Shown in pieces: positions 40,382-50,123 of a stretch of 64,000 nucleotides of DNA (positions are counted from its first letter, which is position 1; every line of letters begins with the position of its first letter). This stretch comes from Streptomyces sp. NBC_00536 (GTDB taxonomy: Bacteria > Actinomycetota > Actinomycetes > Streptomycetales > Streptomycetaceae). The notes under the pieces are model-generated. The model was not told where the DNA came from, made no database searches, and was given only the letters and a program-made list of their open reading frames with translations. The stretch is from contig NZ_CP107819.1 in the NCBI RefSeq assembly GCF_036346295.1, forward strand, positions 1,550,001 to 1,614,000. Direction: 5' to 3'. The position numbers were made by a program, and so were the translations under genes.

Positions 40382-41206
40382 CTACCGCGCGGCGAGGGCC
40401 CGTTCCCCGGCGGCGCGCATCGCGGCGAGCGGGCCGGGAGAGCGTCCGGTCATCTGCTCGACCTGGAGGACGGCCTGGTGGACGAGCAGGTCGAGACCGC
40501 CGACCAGCTGCCCGCCGCGCCCGGTCCAGGCCGCGGCCAGCGCCGTCGGCCAGGGGTCGTAGAGCACGTCGAACAGGGTGCCCGGCCGCTCGGGGACGGC
40601 CGCGGCGAGGGCGTCGGTGGCCCCGGCCGGGGTGGTCGCGATCACCAGCGGCGCGTGCAGCGCCTCGGCCGCGGCGGACCAGTCGGCGGTGCGGACGGGC
40701 ACGCCGAGGCGCTCGCCCCACATGCGCATCTCGTCCGCCCGTTCGGCGGAGCGGACGTACGCCGTGACCTCGCCGGAGCAGATCCGGGAGAGGGCGGCCA
40801 GCGCGGAGGAGGCGGTGGCCCCGGCGCCCAGGACGGCGGCGGCCGGGACCTTCTCCACGCCCCGTTCGCGCAGCGCGGCGACGATCCCGGGGATGTCGGT
40901 GTTGTCGCCGACCCGGCGGCCGTCCCCGGTGAGGACGACCGTGTTGACCGCTTCCACGGAGGCGGCGGTCGCGCTGACCTCGTCGAGCAACGGCATCACC
41001 GCCCGCTTGAGCGGCATGGTCAGCGACAGGCCCGCCCACTCGGCGCCGAGTCCGGCGACGAAGGCGGGGAGCGCGGCCTCGTCGATCTCGAACCGGTCAT
41101 AGGACCAGTCGACGAGGCCGAGCTCCTGGTAGGCGGCGCGGTGCAGCACCGGTGAGAGGGAGTGCTCGATGGGCGAACCCAGCACCGCGGCCCTTATCCG
41201 TGACAT
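40382..41206 (-). CDS. aroE: Shikimate dehydrogenase
   Basis: I prefer ATG 41206 (7 bp after the mltG stop) to GTG 41221, which would overlap mltG by 8 bp. The 274-residue enzyme reduces 3-dehydroshikimate to shikimate. The substrate-binding N-domain has AAVLGSPIEHSLSPVLHRAA and LSLTMPLKRAVMPLLDEV (catalytic Lys). The NADP domain has AAVLGAGATASSALAALS, and QLVGGLDLLVHQAVLQVEQM is the C-terminal signature. Seemingly co-transcribed with mltG, ruvX and alaS upstream. Confidence 0.96.
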   Translation of the reverse strand: MSRIRAAVLGSPIEHSLSPVLHRAAYQELGLVDWSYDRFEIDEAALPAFVAGLGAEWAGLSLTMPLKRAVMPLLDEVSATAASVEAVNTVVLTGDGRRVGDNTDIPGIVAALRERGVEKVPAAAVLGAGATASSALAALSRICSGEVTAYVRSAERADEMRMWGERLGVPVRTADWSAAAEALHAPLVIATTPAGATDALAAAVPERPGTLFDVLYDPWPTALAAAWTGRGGQLVGGLDLLVHQAVLQVEQMTGRSPGPLAAMRAAGERALAAR

Positions 41207-41213
41207 GTTCCCG

Positions 41214-43022
41214 CTACCCACCGCTCTGCTGTTGCTTCTTCTGTGCCTGGCGTGCGTTGAACTCCTCGACGAGCTTGTTGTGCTCGGCGAGGGTCTTGCT
41301 GAAGGTGGTCTTGTCCCCGTCGACCGAGACGAAGAACATCCACCCGTCCTTGTCCGGGTTCAGGACCGCGTTGAAGGCGTCGGCGCCGGGGTTGCCGATG
41401 GCTCCGGGCGGCAGGCCCCGGTTCTTGTACGTGTTGTACGGGTCCTCGATGGACCGCGTCTCCTCGCGGGAGACGTTGATGTTGCTCGTGCCCTTGATGT
41501 AGTTGATCGTCGAGTCGAATTCGAGCTTCTGGTTGGTGATGTTGTTGGTCGGCTTGAGACGGTTGTAGATGACGGCCGCCATCTTGCGGTAGTCCTCGTG
41601 CTTGTTGCCCTCGGCCTGGACCAGGCTCGCGACCGTGACCACTTCCAGCGGGGACTTGAGACCGAGGTCCTTGGCCTTGCCCTCGATGCCGAGCGCCGCG
41701 TACTTCTCCGTCGCGTTCTTGACCATCTTCTTGAGCAGGTCCTGCGGGGTGATCCCGGTGGTCAGGTCGTAGCGCGCCGGGTAGAGGAACCCTTCCAGCG
41801 GGTCCTTGACGTTCTGGGCGCCCTCGGCCCAGGCGGGCAGGCCCAGCGTCTTGACCTCCCGTTTGGCCAGCTCCGCCGTGGTGCCTTCCTGGAGCTTGAG
41901 CTTCTTGTCGATCGCGCCGTAGACCTGCACGTTGCGCAGGCCCTCGGCGACGATGATCACGTTCAGCTTGGAGGGGTCGGACATGACCTCGACCACGGAC
42001 TTCGCCGACATCTGCTTGCGCAGCGGGTAGAGGCCGGGCTGGATCCCCTTGCCGTTGGGGTGCTGCGCCGCCGCGCTCACGAAGGCCTCGGCGCTGGCGA
42101 CCACGCCGGCCTTCTCCAGGATGGCGCCCATCTGGCCGAGGGTCGCGCCCTTGGGGATCTCCACGTCGACCGCGGTGGTGCCCTCGCCCGAGTAGTCCGC
42201 GGCCATGCCGAGCTTCGCCTTGACGTACGAGAGCCCGAAGTAGCCGACGCCGCCGACCGCGCCCACGATGATCACGGCGGCGACCAGGCAGGCCGAACCG
42301 GCCCGCTTGGTGCCCTTGCTCTTGCCCCCCTTGCCCTTGCCGCGGCCGCCGCGGCGCCCGCCGGACGGCGGCTCGTCGTCGTCACCGCGGCCACCGGCCG
42401 CGAGGAGCGACTCGTCCTCCGCGTCCTGCGGTTCGGCGCTCTCGTCCTGCCACTCGGTGGAGGGCTCGGGGACGAGGTGACGGCGGCCGGGGGGCTGCGG
42501 CGGGGGGTAGGCCCCGTCAGTGCCGTAGTCGTCGGGGGTCTCCCCCGGATAGGCCACGGGCTGCTGGGCGTAGGCGTCCACACCGTAGGGGACGGCCTGC
42601 TGACCCTGGCCGGTGTCCCAGACCTGGCCGAGCTGGCCCGTCCCGCCGTCGTACACGGGCTGCGGCTGGGGCTGCTGCTGTTGTTGCTGCGGGTACGGGT
42701 GCTGCTGGGGGTGCGGCTGCTGGGGGTGCTGCGGCTGCTGCGGGTGTTCGGGCGCGTAGCCCTGGTACTCCGCGGGGTACTGCTGCTGGGGGTGCTGGAG
42801 GTGCTGCGGGTGCTGGACGTACTGCGGCTGCGGCTGCTGCTGGTACTGCTGCGGCTGCGGCTGTCCCTGGTACTGCGGCTCCTGCGGATACTGCTGCTGG
42901 CCGACGGCGTGGGGCACCTGACCCTGCTGGGTCTGGGTCTGGTACGCCCACGCCGGGTCCCCGTAGAGAGGGTCCTCTGGGTGCCACGGTTCGGGGCCGG
43001 AGCCCCGTCCATACTCGGTCAT
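41214..43022 (-). CDS. mltG: Endolytic murein transglycosylase MltG with a long Gln/Pro-rich N-terminus
   Basis: This 602-residue protein starts at ATG 43022 behind AGGGGA. Residues 1-170 are low complexity (QQ, PQ, YQ and HPQ repeats), cytoplasmic and much longer than the tail of most MltG proteins. An acidic linker and a Gly/Lys/Arg-rich patch precede one transmembrane helix (CLVAAVIIVGAVGGVGYFG). The extracytoplasmic YceG-like domain ends it, with VVTVASLVQAEGNKHEDYRK carrying the conserved catalytic-region Glu, then MAAVIYNRL and PPGAIGNPGADAFNAVLNP. It cleaves nascent glycan strands and ends polymerisation. The tail may bind polar-growth partners, as an inference. Confidence 0.95.
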   Translation of the reverse strand: MTEYGRGSGPEPWHPEDPLYGDPAWAYQTQTQQGQVPHAVGQQQYPQEPQYQGQPQPQQYQQQPQPQYVQHPQHLQHPQQQYPAEYQGYAPEHPQQPQHPQQPHPQQHPYPQQQQQQPQPQPVYDGGTGQLGQVWDTGQGQQAVPYGVDAYAQQPVAYPGETPDDYGTDGAYPPPQPPGRRHLVPEPSTEWQDESAEPQDAEDESLLAAGGRGDDDEPPSGGRRGGRGKGKGGKSKGTKRAGSACLVAAVIIVGAVGGVGYFGLSYVKAKLGMAADYSGEGTTAVDVEIPKGATLGQMGAILEKAGVVASAEAFVSAAAQHPNGKGIQPGLYPLRKQMSAKSVVEVMSDPSKLNVIIVAEGLRNVQVYGAIDKKLKLQEGTTAELAKREVKTLGLPAWAEGAQNVKDPLEGFLYPARYDLTTGITPQDLLKKMVKNATEKYAALGIEGKAKDLGLKSPLEVVTVASLVQAEGNKHEDYRKMAAVIYNRLKPTNNITNQKLEFDSTINYIKGTSNINVSREETRSIEDPYNTYKNRGLPPGAIGNPGADAFNAVLNPDKDGWMFFVSVDGDKTTFSKTLAEHNKLVEEFNARQAQKKQQQSGG

Positions 43023-43152
43023 CGGTCCCCTAGAGCCGCGAGACGGAGGCAGCGGCTGCTTGGTGGGCCGCGGCACCCGGTTCCGCCTCTGAAGTGGTGG
43101 GCGACGGCTGTTCGAATGCCGTCACATCGCGCGGAACGTTACCGTATCGCGA

Positions 43153-43623
43153 TCAGACAACCACTTCGACGCACTCACCGGGCGGATTACCTGATACCCG
43201 TTCGGTCTCCAGAGCGTTCTGGAGGATGACCACAGCGGCTGCCTGGTCGATCACCGACCGGCCCTTCTTGGCATTGCGCCCCGAGGCCCGCAGCCCCTGG
43301 GCCGCGGTGACCGTGGTCATCCGCTCGTCCACCAGGCGCACGCCCACGGGCTTGATGCCCTTGGCCAGCTCCATGGCGAAGGCCCGGCACTTGGCCGCGG
43401 CCGGCCCCTCCCGCCCGCTGAGCGAGCGGGGGAGACCGACCACGACTTCGAGGGGCTCGTACTCCGCCACGAGCTGCCGCAGCCGCTTGTGCGCGGCCGG
43501 GATGTCACGTCCCGGCACGGTTTCGACCGGTGTGGCCAGCACCCCGTCGGGGTCGCACGAGGCGACCCCGATCCGGGCGTCACCGACATCGATCGCGAGG
43601 CGTCGGCCGCGGCGCAGCGTCAT
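43153..43623 (-). CDS. ruvX: RuvX/YqgF Holliday-junction resolvase-like nuclease
   Basis: This 156-residue RNase H-fold protein has GRRLAIDVGDARIGVASCDP (first catalytic Asp), VVVGLPRSLSGREGPAAAK and VRLVDERMTTVTAAQGL (Glu/Asp), then GRSVIDQAAAVVILQNAL. In E. coli YqgF participates in 16S rRNA 5'-end processing. A junction-resolving role is also proposed. It lies 2 bp after alaS and upstream of mltG, a conserved alaS-ruvX-mltG-aroE series. Confidence 0.96.
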   Translation of the reverse strand: MTLRRGRRLAIDVGDARIGVASCDPDGVLATPVETVPGRDIPAAHKRLRQLVAEYEPLEVVVGLPRSLSGREGPAAAKCRAFAMELAKGIKPVGVRLVDERMTTVTAAQGLRASGRNAKKGRSVIDQAAAVVILQNALETERVSGNPPGECVEVVV

Positions 43624-43625
43624 CG

Positions 43626-46295
43626 TCAGGCCGTTTCGCCGACGAGGCGCTCGACCGCGGCGATGGCGTCGCCGATGGCGTCCGGGTTCTGCCCGCCGCC
43701 CTGGGCGACGTCCGGCTTGCCGCCGCCACCGCCGCCGAGGGTCTTGGCGGCCGTACGCACCAGGTCACCGGCCTTGAGTCCGCGCTCGCGGGCGGCCTCG
43801 TTGGTGGCGATGACGGTGAGCGGGCGGCCGCCCGCGACCGTGAAGAGGGCCACGACGACCGGGCGGTCGCCCTGGATGCGACCGCGGACGTCGAGGACCA
43901 GCTTGCGCAGGTCGTCGGCGCCGGTGCCGTCCGGCACCTGGCCGGTGACCACGGCGACGCCGCGGACGTCCTGGGCCCCGGCGACCAGACCGGCGGCGGC
44001 CTGGAGCACCTTCTCCGCGCGGAACTTCTCGATCTCCTTCTCGGCGTCCTTCAGCTTGCCGAGCATGGAGGCGATCTTCTCCGGCAGCTCCTCGGGACGG
44101 CCCTTGACCAGCTCCTGGAGCTGGGCGACGACCGTGTGCTCCTTGGCGAGGAAGTTGTAGGCGTCCACGCCGACCAGGGCCTCGACGCGGCGCACGCCGG
44201 AGCCGATGGAGGACTCGCCGAGCAGCTTGACCAGGCCGAGCTGCGCGGTGTTGCCGACGTGGGTGCCGCCGCACAGCTCCTTGGAGAAGTCGCCGATGGT
44301 GACGACGCGCACGCGCTCGCCGTACTTCTCGCCGAATTCGGCGATGGCGCCCTGCTTCTTCGCCTCGTCGATGCTCATGACCTCGGCGGTGACGTCCAGC
44401 TCGCGCGACAGCACGTCGTTGATCTTCTGCTCGACGTCGGTGAGGACCGTGCCGGGGACGGCGTTCGGCGAACCGAAGTCGAAGCGGAAGCGGCCGGGCG
44501 AGTTCTCGGAACCGGCCTGGGCGGCCGTCGGGCCGAGGGCGTCGCGCAGCGCCTGGTGGGTCAGGTGGGTGGCCGAGTGGGCGCGGGCGATGGCCCGGCG
44601 GCGCTTGACGTCGATGACGGCGTACGCGGAGGCGCCCACCGTCACCTCGCCGACCTGGACGACACCCTTGTGCACGTGCACGCCCGGGACGGGCTTCTGT
44701 ACGTCGCGGATCTCGACGACCGCGCCGGAGTGCAGCTTGATCCGGCCCTGGTCGGCGAGCTGGCCGCCGCCCTCGGCGTAGAACGGGCTGCGGTCGAGGA
44801 CGATCTCGACCTCGTCGCCCTCGGAGGCGGCGGGCGAGGAGACCCCGTCGACGAGGAGGCCGACGATGGTGGACTCGCCCTCGGTGGAGCCGTAGCCGGT
44901 GAACTCGGTCTCGCCGGAGTTGTCGGCGACCTCGCGGTAGGCGGACAGGTCGGCGTGACCGGTCTTCTTGGCGCGGGCGTCGGCCTTGGCCTTGTCGCGC
45001 TGCTCCTGCATCAGGCGGCGGAAGCCCGGCTCGTCCACGGAGAGGCCCTGCTCGGAGGCCATCTCCAGGGTGAGGTCGATCGGGAAGCCCCAGGTGTCGT
45101 GGAGCAGGAACGCCTTGTCGCCGGCCAGGACCGAGCCGCCGGCGGCCTTGGTCTCGCTGATGGCGGTGTCGAGGATGTTCGTGCCGCCCTTGAGCGCCTT
45201 CAGGAAGGCGGCCTCTTCGGCGAGGGCGACGGTCTCGATCCGCTTGCGGTCGGTGACCAGCTCCGGGTACTGGAGGCCCATCGTGTCGATGACGACGCCG
45301 ATGAGGTCGAGGACGACCGGGCCGGTGGCGCCCATGAGGCGCATGTTGCGGATGGCGCGGCGCATGATGCGGCGCAGCACGTAGCCGCGGCCCTCGTTGC
45401 CGGGGGTGACGCCGTCGCCGATGAGCATGGCGGAGGTGCGGATGTGGTCGGCGACCACGCGCATCGAGACGTCGCTGTCCTTCGCGGCGCCGTACTGCAC
45501 ACCGGTCAGCTCGGTGGCCTTGTCCATGACCACGCGCAGGGTGTCGGTCTCGTACATGTTCTGTACGCCCTGCAGGATCATGGCGAGGCGTTCGAGACCG
45601 AGGCCCGTGTCGATGTTCTTCGACGGCAGGTCCCCGAGGATCGGGAAGTCTTCCTTGTTCTCGCCCGCGCCGCGCTCGAACTGCATGAAGACCAGGTTCC
45701 AGATCTCCACGTACCGCTCGTCGTTGACGGCCGGGCCGCCCTCGACGCCGAACTCGGGGCCGCGGTCGTAGTTGATCTCGGAACACGGGCCGCAGGGACC
45801 CGGGACGCCCATGGACCAGAAGTTGTCCTTCTTGCCCAGGCGCTGGATGCGCTCGGCGGGGACGCCGATCTTCTCGCGCCAGATCTGCTCGGCCTCGTCG
45901 TCGTCGAGGTAGACCGTGATCCAGAGCTTCTCGGGCTCCAGGCCGTAGCCACCGTCCGCCACGGAGCTGGTGAGCAGCTCCCAGGCGTAGGTGATGGCGC
46001 CTTCCTTGAAGTAGTCGCCGAAGGAGAAGTTGCCGCACATCTGGAAGAACGTGCCGTGGCGGGTGGTCTTGCCGACCTCTTCGATGTCCGGCGTACGCAC
46101 GCACTTCTGGACGCTGGTCAGCGTCTGGGCGGGCGGCTTGACTTCACCCAGGAAGTACGGCTTGAACGGGACCATGCCCGCGTTGACCAGCAGCAGAGTC
46201 GGGTCGTCCGCGATGAGCGACGCCGAAGGGACAACGGCGTGACCGCGCTCCTCGAAGAAGCTCAGCCAGCGGCGGCGGATTTCAGCCGACTCCAT
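43626..46295 (-). CDS. alaS: Alanyl-tRNA synthetase
   Basis: This 889-residue class II synthetase has the N-terminal aminoacylation core ([59 protein letters not shown]). The editing domain follows with zinc/hydrolysis motifs [12 protein letters not shown] (about residue 572) and [13 protein letters not shown] (about residue 673). A C-Ala domain with a [15 protein letters not shown] tail ends it. Length is standard. The ATG 46295 shares a base with the stop of the upstream gene (TGATG), so they are coupled. Confidence 0.98.
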   Translation of the reverse strand: MESAEIRRRWLSFFEERGHAVVPSASLIADDPTLLLVNAGMVPFKPYFLGEVKPPAQTLTSVQKCVRTPDIEEVGKTTRHGTFFQMCGNFSFGDYFKEGAITYAWELLTSSVADGGYGLEPEKLWITVYLDDDEAEQIWREKIGVPAERIQRLGKKDNFWSMGVPGPCGPCSEINYDRGPEFGVEGGPAVNDERYVEIWNLVFMQFERGAGENKEDFPILGDLPSKNIDTGLGLERLAMILQGVQNMYETDTLRVVMDKATELTGVQYGAAKDSDVSMRVVADHIRTSAMLIGDGVTPGNEGRGYVLRRIMRRAIRNMRLMGATGPVVLDLIGVVIDTMGLQYPELVTDRKRIETVALAEEAAFLKALKGGTNILDTAISETKAAGGSVLAGDKAFLLHDTWGFPIDLTLEMASEQGLSVDEPGFRRLMQEQRDKAKADARAKKTGHADLSAYREVADNSGETEFTGYGSTEGESTIVGLLVDGVSSPAASEGDEVEIVLDRSPFYAEGGGQLADQGRIKLHSGAVVEIRDVQKPVPGVHVHKGVVQVGEVTVGASAYAVIDVKRRRAIARAHSATHLTHQALRDALGPTAAQAGSENSPGRFRFDFGSPNAVPGTVLTDVEQKINDVLSRELDVTAEVMSIDEAKKQGAIAEFGEKYGERVRVVTIGDFSKELCGGTHVGNTAQLGLVKLLGESSIGSGVRRVEALVGVDAYNFLAKEHTVVAQLQELVKGRPEELPEKIASMLGKLKDAEKEIEKFRAEKVLQAAAGLVAGAQDVRGVAVVTGQVPDGTGADDLRKLVLDVRGRIQGDRPVVVALFTVAGGRPLTVIATNEAARERGLKAGDLVRTAAKTLGGGGGGKPDVAQGGGQNPDAIGDAIAAVERLVGETA

Positions 46296-46657
46296 CAGTG
46301 GTCCTCATTCCGGTTGTACGAAAACTTCAGTGGGTTGGTCTTGGGGTTCTTCGTGGTGCCCGGGTCGGTCCCGATGGCCCGCAGCCGCCGCGGCCCGGGG
46401 AGGGCGGTGACGTTGTCGGGCCGGTCGGGGTCCTGGTGCAGACCCAGTGCGTCGTTCAGCTCGTCCTCGCGCTGCGTCATTCCCGCTTTGACGTCGAGGG
46501 CGAAGTCCTTGAGCCGGTGGCCCGCTTCGAGCGCCTTGTCGGCGGCCTGCGCGGCGAGGCTCTCCGGCGTGAGCTGCTTGAGCTTGCGGTTGACCTTGGT
46601 GGTGGCCCACACGCCGGCGGCTGCGCCTGCGGTGAACCAGAAGGTACGGCGGAACAT
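46295..46657 (-). CDS. Small DUF6167-like protein upstream of alaS
   Basis: This 120-residue protein begins [20 protein letters not shown], a short hydrophobic segment that could be a membrane anchor, followed by a helical stretch [20 protein letters not shown] and [21 protein letters not shown] basic tail ends it. I recall this as a conserved Streptomyces family between a DUF948 protein and alaS (DUF6167). Function unknown. The order DUF948-DUF6167-alaS-ruvX-mltG appears to be one transcription unit, and the stop overlaps alaS by one base. Confidence 0.8.
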   Translation of the reverse strand: MFRRTFWFTAGAAAGVWATTKVNRKLKQLTPESLAAQAADKALEAGHRLKDFALDVKAGMTQREDELNDALGLHQDPDRPDNVTALPGPRRLRAIGTDPGTTKNPKTNPLKFSYNRNEDH

Positions 46658-46664
46658 CGCGGTC

Positions 46665-47111
46665 TCAGTCCTTCTGCTTCCGGCGCCGGGCCGCCGGCAC
46701 GGTCCGTCCGACGATCACGGTACGCCTGGGTGTCCGCGCGGGCACGCCGTTCGCGGCCGCTGCCGCCTCCTTGCGCCCGAGCGCCTTGCGCACTCCGTAG
46801 CCGAAGGCCGCGACCTTGACCAGCGGGCCGCCGAAGGCGGAGGCCACGGTGCCGGCGAGCGCGGAGGCGTTGGAGGTGACTTCCTGGACGTCGCTGGCGA
46901 TGGCGTCGACCCGGTCGAGCTGGGTGCGCGCGGAGCGTACGGTCGTGGAGGCCTCCGCCAGCAGCGGGACGGCCTGCTCGGTCACCTCGGCCACCAGTCT
47001 GGTGGTCGCCCTCAGCGTCTGGGCCAGTCGCGCCAGCGCGAGCGCGAGGAACGAGACCAGGATCGCCCAGAAGACGGCCACGAGGATCCCGGCCACCTCT
47101 CCACCGGACAC
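46665..47111 (-). CDS. DUF948-like membrane-anchored coiled-coil protein
   Basis: I chose GTG 47111 as the start. It gives 148 residues. An N-terminal transmembrane helix (VAGILVAVFWAILVSFLALA) is followed by a long helix (LARLAQTLRATTRLVAEVTE, then TTVRSARTQLDRVDAIASDV), the layout of DUF948 proteins. A basic C-terminus (RTPRRTVIVGRTVPAARRR) ends it. Its ribosome binding site is weak. The gene lies 7 bp upstream of the next one and probably leads the alaS unit. Function unknown. Confidence 0.8.
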   Translation of the reverse strand: MSGGEVAGILVAVFWAILVSFLALALARLAQTLRATTRLVAEVTEQAVPLLAEASTTVRSARTQLDRVDAIASDVQEVTSNASALAGTVASAFGGPLVKVAAFGYGVRKALGRKEAAAAANGVPARTPRRTVIVGRTVPAARRRKQKD

Positions 47112-47246
47112 TTTGCACCGCTCTCTGCGTGTTGAAAACTCGTCCCCCGACCCTATCGCGCCGGAGATCCACGGCCCTACCGGAATTCGGGCGTTCCCGC
47201 AGGCGCTTTGTACGCGGCGCATCCGGACCAGTACCCTCCGTGTCCC

Positions 47247-49469
47247 ATGCGAGCACCCCAAGACCGCGCCCCCGCCCCGGCGCCGTACGGCAATCTTCCC
47301 TCGGAGCTGAACGGCTTCGTCGGCCGGGGCCCGGAACTGGGCGAGCTGGAGCGCCTGCTGGACGCCGCGCGCCTGGTGACGGTGACCGGTGTGGGCGGGG
47401 TGGGCAAGTCCCGGCTGGCGCTCGCCGCAGCCCGGCGGGCACAGGAGCAGGCATCCGGGCAGACACGGACACCGGCGCAGGAACGCTACTGCGATGGCGT
47501 CTGGCTGGCCGAGCTGTCGGCCGTACGCGATCCCGCCCTGCTGGAGCTGACGCTCGCCGAGGCCCTCGGGCTGACCGACCACACCACCCGCCCGCCCCGG
47601 ACCGTGCTGGCCGAGCACCTCGCGCCCCGCCGGCTGCTGCTGATCCTGGACGGCTTCGAACAGCTGGTCGACGAGTGCGCGGAGCTGGTCCACGAGCTGC
47701 TGCGCCGCTCCCCCGGCCTGCGGGTGCTGGCCGCCGGGCGGCGGCCGCTCGCGCTCGACGGGGAGCGGTCCTTCCCGCTGGCCCCGCTGGATCCCGCGGA
47801 CGCGATGGAACTGCTGGCCGACCGGGCGGCCGCGGCCGACCCGGACTTCGCGGTCACCGGGGAGAACCGGGCCGCCGTCGCCGAGCTGTGCGCCCGTCTC
47901 GACGGGATCCCGCTGGCCCTGGAGCTGGCGGCGGGACGGCTGCGGACGCTGACCCCGGCGCAGGTGCTGGTCCGGCTGGAGGACCGGTTCGCACTGCTGA
48001 CCGGCGGGGGACGCGGGGCGCTCCCCCGCCACCGGGCGCTGCGGACGGCGATCGGCTGGAGCCACGAGCTGTGCACGGCTCAGGAGCGGCTGCTGTGGGC
48101 GCGGCTGTCGGTCTTCGCGGGCCGGTTCGACCTGGAGGCCGCCGAATACGTGTGCACGGGCCCGGACCTGCCGGTGGAGAGCGTGCTGGACCTGGTCGGC
48201 GAGCTGCTCGCACAGTCACTGCTGGTGCGCGAGCGGACTGCGGCGGGGGTCCGCTACCGGATGCTGGAGACCGTACGGATGTACGGCGCGGGCTGGCTGG
48301 AGTCGCTGGGCGACGCCGGGCGGCTGCGGCGGCGCCACCGCGACTGGTACGTGGGCCTGGCGACCTGGTGCGAGCTGGACTGGTTCAGTCCGCGCCAGCA
48401 CGAGGTGGCGGCCCTGGTGGATACGGAGCTGGCGAACCTGCGGCTCGCACTGGAGTGCTGCCTGGAGGATCCGGACGAGCCGCACCTGGGCCAGTACCTG
48501 GCGGGGACCCTGTGGTTCTACTGGGCGGGCTGCGGGCGGCTCACCGAGGGGCGGCTCTGGCTGGACCGCTCGCTGGAGCAGCCCGGACGCCCGGGGACCG
48601 AGCACGAACCGGCACGGCTGAAGGCCCTGTGGGTGCTGGGGTACGTCGCGGCGCTCCAGGGCGACGCGGTGGGCTCGATGAGCGCCCTGCACGAGTGCCG
48701 GGACGCGGCCGTGGCCGCCGGGAACCCGGTGGCCACGGCCTACGCGGTGCACCGCCTCGGCTGCCTGGCGCTGCTCTCGGACGACATGGTGCGGGCCGGG
48801 GAGCTGCTGGGGGCGGCGCTGGAGCACTACCGGGAGGCCGGGGAGCTGAACAGCAACGTGCTGATGTGCCAGGTGGAGCTGGCGATGACGATGGCGTTCC
48901 AGGGCGATCTGGCGGGCGCGCTGGCGCTGTGCGAGGACGCCCGGGACATCTGCGAGGACCGCGGGGAACGCTGGGCGAAGGCGTACGCGCTGTACGTCCT
49001 CGCCTTCGCGGCACTGGACGCGGGCTCCGCGGCCGAGGCGCGGCGGCTGCTGAACGAGTGCGTGACGATCAACCACGCCTTCCACGACCTGCTGGGGCTG
49101 GTGCTGGCCCTCGAACTGCTGGCGCTGGTGACGGTGACCGAGGGGGAACCGGCGGAGGCCGCGGTGCTCCAGGGCGCGGCGGAGCCGATGTGGGGTGCGG
49201 TGGGGCTACGGCTCTTCGGCTCGGGCTACTTCAACGCGCCGCGGCTGATGTGCCAGGAGCGGGCGGGCGAGCTGCTGGGCGCGGAGCGGTACGCGGCCGG
49301 GGCCCGGCACGGCAGCGGCCTGGACCTCGACGCGGTGGTGGAGCGGGCCCTGCGGGGGCCGGAGAACGGCGGAAAGCCCGCCCCCTCCCCCGAAGGGGAG
49401 CGGACGGGCTTCCGTCGAGACGAACAGCCTGTGAGGACCGCGCTCGCTGAGAAAAATCAGCGGGCGTAG
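47247..49469 (+). CDS. STAND-type (NB-ARC/TPR) ATPase without DNA-binding domain
   Basis: I prefer ATG 47247 to TTG 47208. Neither has a strong ribosome binding site. The 740-residue protein begins with [20 protein letters not shown] and a Walker [22 protein letters not shown] Walker B-like [19 protein letters not shown] and [13 protein letters not shown] follow. The C-terminal half is helical repeat (TPR-like: [40 protein letters not shown]). This is the ATPase core of AfsR/LuxR-type regulators. It lacks the usual N-terminal BTAD and C-terminal LuxR domains, stopping after [12 protein letters not shown] plus a short tail. The tail overlaps the convergent rpsD terminator. Signal and partner are unknown. 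Confidence 0.85.
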   Translation: MRAPQDRAPAPAPYGNLPSELNGFVGRGPELGELERLLDAARLVTVTGVGGVGKSRLALAAARRAQEQASGQTRTPAQERYCDGVWLAELSAVRDPALLELTLAEALGLTDHTTRPPRTVLAEHLAPRRLLLILDGFEQLVDECAELVHELLRRSPGLRVLAAGRRPLALDGERSFPLAPLDPADAMELLADRAAAADPDFAVTGENRAAVAELCARLDGIPLALELAAGRLRTLTPAQVLVRLEDRFALLTGGGRGALPRHRALRTAIGWSHELCTAQERLLWARLSVFAGRFDLEAAEYVCTGPDLPVESVLDLVGELLAQSLLVRERTAAGVRYRMLETVRMYGAGWLESLGDAGRLRRRHRDWYVGLATWCELDWFSPRQHEVAALVDTELANLRLALECCLEDPDEPHLGQYLAGTLWFYWAGCGRLTEGRLWLDRSLEQPGRPGTEHEPARLKALWVLGYVAALQGDAVGSMSALHECRDAAVAAGNPVATAYAVHRLGCLALLSDDMVRAGELLGAALEHYREAGELNSNVLMCQVELAMTMAFQGDLAGALALCEDARDICEDRGERWAKAYALYVLAFAALDAGSAAEARRLLNECVTINHAFHDLLGLVLALELLALVTVTEGEPAEAAVLQGAAEPMWGAVGLRLFGSGYFNAPRLMCQERAGELLGAERYAAGARHGSGLDLDAVVERALRGPENGGKPAPSPEGERTGFRRDEQPVRTALAEKNQRA
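49371..49413 (-). terminator. rpsD terminator hairpin embedded in the STAND gene's 3' end
   Basis: GGAAAGCCCGCCCCCTCCCC at 49371 pairs imperfectly with the GGGGAGCGGACGGGCTTCC arm ending at 49413, with a CGAA-type loop. It is 44 bp past the rpsD stop on the minus strand. It also codes the last residues of the ATPase. Confidence 0.7.
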
Positions 49470-50068
49470 TACTCGACGACGAGCTGCTCGTCGCAGATGA
49501 CCGGGATTTCCTTGCGGTTCGGGTCACGGTCGAGGCGGAAGGCCAGGGCCTTCAGGTTGATCTGCAGGTAGCGGGGGGCCTCACCCTCGCCGGCGTAGCC
49601 ACCCTCACGAGCAACCTGGAAGGGGTGCTTGTCGCGGCTGCGCTCGCGGACCGTGATGACGTCGTCCGGGCGGACACGGAACGACGGCTTGTCGACCTTG
49701 CCACCGTTGACCTCGATGTGGCCGTGAACGACCATCTGGCGCGCCTGGTAGATGGTGCGGGCGATGCCCGAACGCAGGACCAGGGCGTCGAGGCGACGCT
49801 CGAGCTCGACGACAAGCGCCTCGCCCGTCTTGCCTTCGGCCTTCTTCGCGCGGTCGTACGCGCGGGCCATCTGGCGCTCGGAGATGTCGTACTGGGCGCG
49901 CAGACGCTGCTTCTCGAGCAGACGCACCTTGTAGTCCGAGTTCTGCTTGCGGCCACGGCCGTGCTCGCCCGGCGGGTAGGGGCGGGCCTCAAAGTACTTG
50001 ACGGCCTTCGGGGTCAGCGCAATGCCGAGGGCACGCGACTTCTTGACCTTGGGTCGCTTCTGGTTCAC
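49457..50068 (-). CDS. rpsD: 30S ribosomal protein S4
   Basis: This 203-residue primary 16S-binding protein has the N-terminal [20 protein letters not shown], and its RNA-binding S4 domain is [20 protein letters not shown] then [21 protein letters not shown]4 domains bind 16S rRNA early in assembly and can autoregulate. The gene stands alone rather than in an rpsM-rpoA operon, as known in Streptomyces. ATG 50068. It runs convergent with the upstream ATPase gene: stop codons 49457 and 49469 overlap by 13 bp. Confidence 0.98.
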   Translation of the reverse strand: MNQKRPKVKKSRALGIALTPKAVKYFEARPYPPGEHGRGRKQNSDYKVRLLEKQRLRAQYDISERQMARAYDRAKKAEGKTGEALVVELERRLDALVLRSGIARTIYQARQMVVHGHIEVNGGKVDKPSFRVRPDDVITVRERSRDKHPFQVAREGGYAGEGEAPRYLQINLKALAFRLDRDPNRKEIPVICDEQLVVEYYAR

Positions 50069-50090
50069 GTGGAACCTACCTCCATGTAAG

Positions 50091-50109
50091 TTAGGTGAGG
50101 CTTACCTTA
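50091..50109. promoter_or_regulatory. Iron-box-like sequence upstream of the DUF2470 gene
   Basis: TTAGGTGAGGCTTACCTTA matches the DmdR1/IdeR iron-box consensus TTAGGTTAGGCTAACCTAA at 16 of 19 positions and is partly palindromic. It is 15 bp upstream of ATG 50124, overlapping the expected promoter region, and 23 bp upstream of divergent rpsD. Iron-bound DmdR would be expected to repress here. Confidence 0.6.
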
Positions 50110-50123
50110 GCGAGGAGGACGTA

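Noticed and set aside
42660..42910. CAG/CTG-type triplet runs as a microsatellite of interest in itself
   Set aside because: They code for Gln/Pro repeats in the mltG tail and are interrupted, so they are treated as part of that protein.
43530..47135. A 1201-residue open frame on the plus strand opposite alaS
   Set aside because: Shadow of alaS, with repetitive low-complexity composition (GDG, LGV, AVG) and no recognisable fold. The minus-strand gene is unambiguous.
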